Part shown: positions 10,401 to 14,141 of the stretch, piece by piece
Layout: each line of letters starts with the position of its first letter
Position numbering within the stretch: the stretch's first letter is position 1
Assembly (NCBI GenBank): GCA_964470965.1
Contig: CAYYIS010000079.1
Coordinates: forward strand, 1-14,141
DNA: 14,141 nt
Direction: 5' to 3'
From: CAYYIS01 sp964470965
GTDB taxonomy: Bacteria > JAAXHH01 > JABIQT01
Position numbers and translations under genes: made by a program
Notes under the pieces: model-generated
Databases searched by the model: none
What the model was told of the DNA's origin: nothing
Seen by the model: only the letters and a program-made list of their open reading frames with translations

Positions 10401-11629
10401 ATTTTTTCGTACCGTACGGCGCAGTCTTTAAGGTCGATGACGGACAGATCATTGAAGAGAATACGGCCTTGTTTGAATGGAATCCGTACAACATACCTAT
10501 CATTGCCACGGAGTCCGGAAATGTCAAACTCGCTGACGTAGTAGCCGGGGAAACGTTACGCGAACAGCTGGATGAGACAACGGGACTCCGACAGCAGGTG
10601 ATAACGGAAAACAGAGGGGCGCAGGTGCTCAGCCCCCGCATAATCATTGTGAACGAAAAAGACGAGCACCTCGCAGAATTCAGTCTGCCTACCGGCGCAC
10701 ACCTGTTGTTGCATGAGTTTCAAGATGCTGAACAGACGATTCGTCACTCTGTGAACGCCGGGGATCTGATGGCCCGTATCCCAAGAGCCGTCGGTCAGAC
10801 CCGGGACATCACCGGGGGACTGCCTCGTGTGGCTGAACTATTTGAAGCCCGTAAACCTCGCGATCCAGCGGTTGTCGCCGAGATCGACGGTATGGTAAAG
10901 ATCGGTGGTCTGGTCCGTCGGTCCAGGCGTATTGTTATCGACGCAGGCGACGGATCCGAGCGGGAATATCTGATCCCACAGGGGCGCCATCTTAGCGTAC
11001 GGGACGGAGATTGGATCAATGCCGGTGATGCGCTTTCCGAAGGGTCTGTCGATCCGCATGATATTCTCAAGATTACAGGTGTAAACGCCGTGCAGGAATA
11101 TTTAGTGAATCAGATTCAGGAAGTATACCGGATGCAGGGAGTGGGTATTAACGATAAGCACGTGGAAGTGATCGTGCGGCAGATGCTTCAGAAGGTACGC
11201 ATCGATGATCCGGGCGATACCGATTTCTTAAAAGGCGAGGCAGTGGACAAGAGACGGTTGCAGGAAGAGAACGAGCGTGTCTTGGACGAAGAGGGCAATC
11301 CGGCTACCCAGCAACCGCTGCTGCTCGGTATAACCAAGGCCTCATTGAGTACGGAGAGCTTTGTGTCGGCCGCCGCGTTCCAGGAAACGACCCGTGTCTT
11401 GACCGAAGCAGCAATTCAAGGTAAGAAGGATGACTTGCTGGGATTGAAAGAAAACGTCATCATGGGGCATCTCATACCCGCAGGAACCGGTCTGGACCGC
11501 TATCATTACCTCCGAATCGTTGACGAAAAAGGTAAGGAAATCGCAGATCCTGTAATCGAAGAAGTCCCCAGGGGCGAGCTTGAACTGGAGAAAGCCGTGC
11601 CAGCAAAATTAAAGGAGAAAGAAGGATAA
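7445..11629 (+). CDS. rpoC: DNA-directed RNA polymerase subunit beta'
   Basis: The GTG at 7445 is chosen because a near-perfect AGGAGGTG lies at 7431-7438. The frame is open back to 7379, but that would translate the intergenic hairpin. The product has 1394 residues. The first zinc site uses C69, C71, C84 and C87 (CNCGKYKR...CDRCGVE). The catalytic NADFDGD motif (456-462) holds the Mg2+ ligands D458, D460 and D462. The second zinc site is C794, C880, C887 and C890. The trigger loop GTQLTLRTFHIGG (about 919-931) includes R925 and H928. The C-terminal region keeps GGLPRVAELFEARKP and QEYLVNQIQEVYR. The stretch AKPQRKVGGGNVGEYIENPI resembles the FCB style. The family is certain. Confidence 0.98.
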   Translation: MVDLKDRKKDKKLPKSNSIRIQLASPEKIMQWSFGEVTKPETINYRTFKPERDGLFCERIFGPVKDWECNCGKYKRIRYRGVICDRCGVEVTQAKVRRERLGHIELAVPVCHIWYFKSPPSRIGNLLNMSIRNLERVIYYESYVVLDPGDTELKTGELLDQDTAFDLEEEGREFEAEMGASALRKLLSKIDVDELSAELRAQVKVETSIQRKNEALKRLKVVEAFRNSGNRPEWMILEVLPVIPPDLRPLVPLEGGRFATSDLNDLYRRVINRNNRLKKLIEIKAPDVILRNEKRMLQEAVDALLDNGRRSRAVRGDGNRSLKSLSDLLKGKQGRFRQNLLGKRVDYSGRSVIVVEPELQLHQCGLPKNMALELFKPFIIQRLEDKGFVQTVKSAKKLVERERPEVWDILEEVIRDHPVLLNRAPTLHRLGIQAFMPVLVEGKAIRIHPLVCAAFNADFDGDQMAVHVPMSFEAQIEARVLMLSANNILDPKNGTPLCAPSKDIVLGCYYLTKERAGERGKQKAFTNFDEVIMAFDNGLIDVHAQIKVRDKGTIMETTVGRVIFNQIVPAELGYVNELLDVKAINDMISNAFRLLGAYKTCLLLDEIKRLGFRYATLSGLTAGIDDVVIPSGKDELIAQADGEVAEIQDQYESQAITEGERYNKVIDVWQHTRTSLYEEVEKTLAASEDGFNPFYMMMASGARSKLDQVGQLCGMRGLMAKPQRKVGGGNVGEYIENPIIANFKEGLTVLEYFTSSHGGRKGLADTALKTADAGYLTRRLVDVAQDVIITQEDCGTIRGIDTGALKEGENVMEPLADRVLGRVTLEDIYDPITGDRLTKAGEEITEDVADIIDERDGVKYSDDPQAEQFDHVRIRSVLTCEAKRGVCAKCYGRNLATGQLVEMGEAVGVMAAQSIGEPGTQLTLRTFHIGGIASREAAQNQITSKSSGKATFEKVQSVTRFDGTKVALGRNGVINILDEDGNRRAHFFVPYGAVFKVDDGQIIEENTALFEWNPYNIPIIATESGNVKLADVVAGETLREQLDETTGLRQQVITENRGAQVLSPRIIIVNEKDEHLAEFSLPTGAHLLLHEFQDAEQTIRHSVNAGDLMARIPRAVGQTRDITGGLPRVAELFEARKPRDPAVVAEIDGMVKIGGLVRRSRRIVIDAGDGSEREYLIPQGRHLSVRDGDWINAGDALSEGSVDPHDILKITGVNAVQEYLVNQIQEVYRMQGVGINDKHVEVIVRQMLQKVRIDDPGDTDFLKGEAVDKRRLQEENERVLDEEGNPATQQPLLLGITKASLSTESFVSAAAFQETTRVLTEAAIQGKKDDLLGLKENVIMGHLIPAGTGLDRYHYLRIVDEKGKEIADPVIEEVPRGELELEKAVPAKLKEKEG

Positions 11630-11684
11630 ATTTTGTCTGATTCGGCCCGTTAAATTCTTTATTATCCTGAGTCCAAGAAAGCGC

Positions 11685-11713
11685 TTGACAAAAACGCCGA
11701 AGGCCTATAAATT
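11685..11713 (+). promoter_or_regulatory. Candidate sigma70 promoter for rpsL-rpsG-fusA
   Basis: A perfect -35 hexamer TTGACA occurs at 11685-11690. A 17-base spacer leads to TAAATT (11708-11713, 4/6 match). TATAAA (11706-11711, 5/6) gives a 15-base spacer, and the sequence continues A/T-rich to 11720. Transcription would start near 11718-11721 and give a leader of about 190 bases before rpsL. This would uncouple the str genes from rpoBC. The consensus is of the E. coli type, unlike the TTTG/TAnnTTTG promoters of Bacteroidota. Confidence 0.6.
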
Positions 11714-11733
11714 ATATGATCTGTGGCCTTCGG
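11697..11733. promoter_or_regulatory. Perfect 9-bp inverted repeat around the -10 region, operator-like
   Basis: CCGAAGGCC (11697-11705) and GGCCTTCGG (11725-11733) are exact reverse complements separated by 19 A/T-rich bases that include the candidate -10. The arm centres are 28 bp apart. As DNA this could be an operator for a dimeric regulator. In read-through RNA from rpoC it could form a stem with a large loop, followed by GGTTTC, which is weak as a terminator. The repeat is read directly; any binding protein is unknown. Confidence 0.55.
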
Positions 11734-11769
11734 GGTTTCAAATAGAATTAAGCCGTTTTTCAGCCTTGC

Positions 11770-11809
11770 GTAAAGAAGCCATGCAGACGTGTCGCGAAGG
11801 CGTCTTTAC
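11770..11809 (+). promoter_or_regulatory. rpsL leader hairpin 1, with an exclusive alternative
   Basis: GTAAAGA (11770-11776) pairs with TCTTTAC (11803-11809), and after a 2x2 internal loop CC (11779-11780) pairs with GG (11799-11800). An alternative stem uses AGACG (11785-11789) with CGTCT (11801-11805). Bases 11803-11805 are shared, so only one form can exist at a time. This fits a two-state leader, but no ligand is identified. Confidence 0.5.
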
Positions 11810-11839
11810 TGTAATGCCGAAGCTGATTTCATTCACCAG

Positions 11840-11860
11840 CCCCGCAATCCGTTTGCGGGG
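11840..11860 (+). promoter_or_regulatory. rpsL leader hairpin 2
   Basis: CCCCGCAA (11840-11847) pairs perfectly with TTGCGGGG (11853-11860) around a 5-base loop, TCCGT. It is GC-rich and stable. The bases after it, TATCTGTACG, contain no T-tract, so intrinsic termination is unlikely. The rpsL start is 50 bases downstream. Confidence 0.65.
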
Positions 11861-11910
11861 TATCTGTACGCCTGACCGTATTGGATTTTCAACGTCACGA
11901 AGGAGCGACC

Positions 11911-12282
11911 GTGCCGACAATTAATCAACTGATTCGTCAGGGACGTAAAAAAGCTAAGAATAAGACTAAGTCGCCCGCGCTGCGTGGCTGTCCTCAAAAA
12001 CGGGGCAACTGCCTTCAGGTGAGAACTCAAACGCCGAAGAAGCCGAATTCTGCGCTGCGTAAAATTGCCAGAGTCCGTTTGATGAACGGTATTGAAGCGA
12101 CATGCTACATCCCTGGAGAGTCGCACAATCTGCAGGAGCACAACATCGTCCTCGTCCGGGGTGGCAGGGTAAAGGATTTACCGGGCGTCCGATATCATAT
12201 CGTTCGGGGCGCGCTCGATGCCAGTGGGGTGCCGGACCGTATGCAAAGCCGATCGAAATATGGAACTAAAAAACCGAAATAA
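11911..12282 (+). CDS. rpsL: 30S ribosomal protein S12
   Basis: The GTG at 11911 follows AAGGAG (11900-11905) and starts MPTINQLIRQGRKK, the standard S12 N terminus. The frame is open slightly further upstream, but those codons are not S12-like. The 123-residue protein has CPQKRGNC (27-34), TPKKPNSALRK (41-51), GESHNLQEHN (69-78), RGGRVKDLPGVRYHIVRG (83-100) and RSKYGTKKPK. S12 lies at the decoding centre and monitors codon-anticodon pairing. Lys43 and Lys88, where substitutions often give streptomycin resistance in other bacteria, are both unchanged, and Asp89, the methylthiolation site in E. coli, is present. Ser71 replaces the Gly usual in GEGHNLQEH. rpsG follows after 31 bases. Confidence 0.98.
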   Translation: MPTINQLIRQGRKKAKNKTKSPALRGCPQKRGNCLQVRTQTPKKPNSALRKIARVRLMNGIEATCYIPGESHNLQEHNIVLVRGGRVKDLPGVRYHIVRGALDASGVPDRMQSRSKYGTKKPK

Positions 12283-12313
12283 TTGAAAGTATTAACCTGG
12301 ATAAGGGGCACCC

Positions 12314-12784
12314 ATGCCGCGAAGAAAAGAGGTTGTCAGACGCAGTCCCCCGCCTGATTGGAAGTTCGAGAGCAGGCTTGTTTCCAAGTTCATTAACGGA
12401 ATGATGGTACAGGGAAAGAAGAGTATTGCGGAGCGGATTTTCTACAAGGCAATGGAAATGATCGCAGATAGTGCGCAACAGGAACCGTTACCTGTTTTTG
12501 AGAAGGCGATGAAGAACGTCGGGCCTGCCGTTATGGTTCGTTCGCGTCGGGTGGGTGGTTCCGTTTACCAGGTTCCTTCTGAAGTTGGGCAATATCAGCA
12601 GCGTGCCATTGCGATCCGCTGGCTTCTTCTCGCTGCCAGGGGGCGGTCTGAAAACACTATGACCGAACGGCTGGCTAACGAATTGCTCGCGGCTTCCAAA
12701 GGCGAAGGCGCTGCGGTCAGGCGCAAGGAAGAAACATACAGAATGGCCGATGCAAACCGTGCATTTGCCCATTATAGATGGTAG
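12314..12784 (+). CDS. rpsG: 30S ribosomal protein S7
   Basis: The 156-residue protein has the full S7 length and signatures: MPRRKEVVRR, the SKFINGMMVQGKKSIAERI helix (24-42), VRSRRVGGSVYQVP (75-88), ERLANELLAA (118-127) and the conserved end AFAHYRW. S7 starts assembly of the 30S head by binding 16S rRNA and lies beside the E site. In E. coli it also represses the str operon. The ATG at 12314 follows AAGGGGC. The usual EVRPxRR segment is changed to EVGQYQQ (90-96), losing three arginines. The 31-base rpsL-rpsG gap is too short for the E. coli-type S7 target site. Confidence 0.97.
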   Translation: MPRRKEVVRRSPPPDWKFESRLVSKFINGMMVQGKKSIAERIFYKAMEMIADSAQQEPLPVFEKAMKNVGPAVMVRSRRVGGSVYQVPSEVGQYQQRAIAIRWLLLAARGRSENTMTERLANELLAASKGEGAAVRRKEETYRMADANRAFAHYRW

Positions 12785-12788
12785 CCAA

Positions 12789-12825
12789 AACGTCCCTTGG
12801 TGTGTGTTGGGTGAGGCGGGGCGTT
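12789..12825 (+). promoter_or_regulatory. Long-range stem in the rpsG-fusA spacer
   Basis: AACGTCCC (12789-12796) can pair with GGGGCGTT (12818-12825), giving 8 bp with one G-U pair around a 21-base G/T-rich loop. It occupies most of the 59-base spacer and ends five bases before the AGAGGA ribosome binding site of fusA (12830-12835). It may affect coupling or translation of EF-G. The large loop makes stability uncertain. Confidence 0.35.
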
Positions 12826-12843
12826 CAATAGAGGAAAAGAGAA

Positions 12844-14141
12844 GTGGCTGAATCAGCTGTAAAAACAAAAAATAAATCAACGAAAGCCAAAGCGGCTTCG
12901 GGTTCGTGGAACGATCAATTATCCAAAACGCGTAATATCGGCATCATGGCCCATATAGACGCGGGTAAGACAACTACGACCGAACGTATTCTTTATTATA
13001 CCGGTCGTGTCCATCGCGTTGGCGAAGTACACGACGGTGCGGCTACAATGGACTGGATGGAGCAGGAAAGGGAACGCGGTATCACCATTACTTCTGCTGC
13101 GACTTCCTGCCTTTGGCAAGACCACCGAATCAATATTATCGACACACCGGGGCATGTGGATTTCACGGTAGAAGTCGAGCGATCGCTACGGGTTTTGGAT
13201 GGATCCGTAGCGATTTTTTGTGCTGTTGGGGGAGTGGAGCCACAATCGGAAACCGTATGGCGTCAGGCCGACAAATACCGGGTGCCCCGAGTGGCGTTTG
13301 TGAATAAAATGGATCGTGTGGGCGCGGATTTCAATCAGGTCGTTTCTATGATGCATGACCGCTTGGGAGCCAACGCAGCAGCGATTCAGTTGCCCGTAGG
13401 TGAAGGCGACCTATTTACCGGCATCATCGATCTCATAACTATGAAGGCCCGTTCCCACGTGGAAGACTCCATGGGGATGGAATTTGAAGACCATGATATT
13501 CCCGATGATCTGAAAGCGCAGGCCCAGGAAGCTCGGTCCCTGCTCGTGGAAGCCGTATCCGAGTATGATGATGTGGTCTTAGAAAAATATTTAAACGAGG
13601 AAGAACCGACCAACGACGAACTGTATCAGGCGATCAGGAGTGCGACGCTTTCGGTCAATTTCATTCCTGTCCTCTGCGGTTCTTCTTTCCGAAATAAGGG
13701 TGTACAGGGATTACTCGATGCAATTATCGACTATCTGCCCTCTCCCCTCGATGTTCCCCCGGTTTCAGGCACCAATCTTATTTCATCAGACGAAGAAATC
13801 AGGGAAAACCGCCCGGACGCACCGCTTGCCGCTGTCGCGTTTAAAATCATGACCGACCCACACGTGGGCAAACTGACGTTTTGCCGGATCTATTCTGGAA
13901 CCTTGTCGTCTGGCAGCTATCTGCTTAACAGCCGCTCCAATAATCGGGAACGCGTCAGTCGCATTCTGTTGATGCACGCAAACAAACGGGAACAGCTTCA
14001 GGAGGCGTTCGCCGGAGACATCGTTGCTGTCATCGGCGTTAAGGACGTGATGACCGGTGATACCCTGTGCGATCCGGAGTGGCCCATTTCTCTCGAAGCA
14101 ATGGAATTTCCGGAACCGGTCATGTCGGTAGCCATCGAGCC
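12844..14141 (+). CDS. fusA: Elongation factor G, N-terminal part (partial at right edge)
   Basis: A GTG at 12844 opens a frame with no stop to the end of the window, giving 432 complete codons. An in-frame TAG at 12829-12831 limits the start, and AGAGGA at 12830-12835 is the ribosome binding site. The GTPase motifs are complete: AHIDAGKTTTTER (36-48, P loop), RGITI (78-82, switch I), DTPGHVDFTVEVERS (100-114), NKMDR (154-158) and CGSSFRNKGVQ (278-288). Domain II follows with KIMTDPHVGKLTFCRIYSGTL and the ending MEFPEPVMSVAIE. EF-G drives translocation and, with RRF, ribosome recycling. A Lys/Ala/Ser-rich extension of about 20 residues precedes the usual start. Domains III-V lie outside the window. 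Confidence 0.97.
   Translation, partial: MAESAVKTKNKSTKAKAASGSWNDQLSKTRNIGIMAHIDAGKTTTTERILYYTGRVHRVGEVHDGAATMDWMEQERERGITITSAATSCLWQDHRINIIDTPGHVDFTVEVERSLRVLDGSVAIFCAVGGVEPQSETVWRQADKYRVPRVAFVNKMDRVGADFNQVVSMMHDRLGANAAAIQLPVGEGDLFTGIIDLITMKARSHVEDSMGMEFEDHDIPDDLKAQAQEARSLLVEAVSEYDDVVLEKYLNEEEPTNDELYQAIRSATLSVNFIPVLCGSSFRNKGVQGLLDAIIDYLPSPLDVPPVSGTNLISSDEEIRENRPDAPLAAVAFKIMTDPHVGKLTFCRIYSGTLSSGSYLLNSRSNNRERVSRILLMHANKREQLQEAFAGDIVAVIGVKDVMTGDTLCDPEWPISLEAMEFPEPVMSVAIE

Noticed and set aside
11840..11870. Rho-independent terminator between rpoC and rpsL
   Set aside because: The 8-bp hairpin is strong, but the following TATCTGTACG has no T-tract.
11685..11924. Open frame of 79 codons on the + strand before and over the start of rpsL
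   Set aside because: It begins at the TTGACA hexamer, spans promoter and leader hairpins, overlaps rpsL in another frame and shows no family likeness or ribosome binding site.

Overview
This window carries a chromosomal transcription/translation core locus with all genes on the + strand: the 3' end of tuf, then secE, nusG, rplK, rplA, rplJ, rplL, rpoB, rpoC, rpsL, rpsG and the 5' part of fusA, which runs off the right edge. The order (tuf-secE-nusG-rplKAJL-rpoBC-rpsL-rpsG-fusA) is the classic bacterial beta/str arrangement. RNA polymerase features (lean beta of 1254 aa, beta' of about 1394 aa, the lineage style of the AKPQ...ENPI...NFKEGL stretch of beta') and moderate GC suggest a Gram-negative bacterium near the FCB assemblage or a candidate phylum beside it. 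The promoter-like site before rpsL is TTGACA-type, not Bacteroidota-type. The phylum cannot be fixed without a tree.

Region by region: 1-53 is the tail of EF-Tu. 54-350 is a 297-base stretch with no gene I can support; many genomes have rpmG or tRNA-Trp here. 351-2974 holds secE, nusG, rplK, rplA and rplJ. A structured 126-base gap lies between rplK and rplA. 3069-3440 is rplL. A 138-base gap with two hairpins precedes rpoB (3579-7343). A 12-bp GC-rich hairpin lies between rpoB and rpoC (7445-11629). A 281-base gap before rpsL holds a perfect TTGACA hexamer, a perfect 9-bp dyad around the probable -10, and two strong leader hairpins. rpsL (11911-12282), rpsG (12314-12784) and fusA (12844 to the edge) then form a tight str-type operon.

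The products work together. SecE is part of the Sec translocon. NusG joins RNA polymerase to the ribosome. L11 and the L10-L12 stalk form the GTPase-associated centre where EF-Tu and EF-G act. RpoB and RpoC form the polymerase core. S12 and S7 belong to the 30S decoding and head regions.

I saw no mobile element, CRISPR array, phage gene or novel gene system; the genes are housekeeping. The points worth a second look are (1) residues departing from near-universal motifs at antibiotic or rRNA contact sites (L11 Ser26, RpoB Glu463 and the 486-491 segment, S7 92-96) and (2) non-coding structure between genes, above all the rpsL leader, which looks like an undescribed ribosomal-protein leader. Five of the eleven gene starts visible here are GTG.
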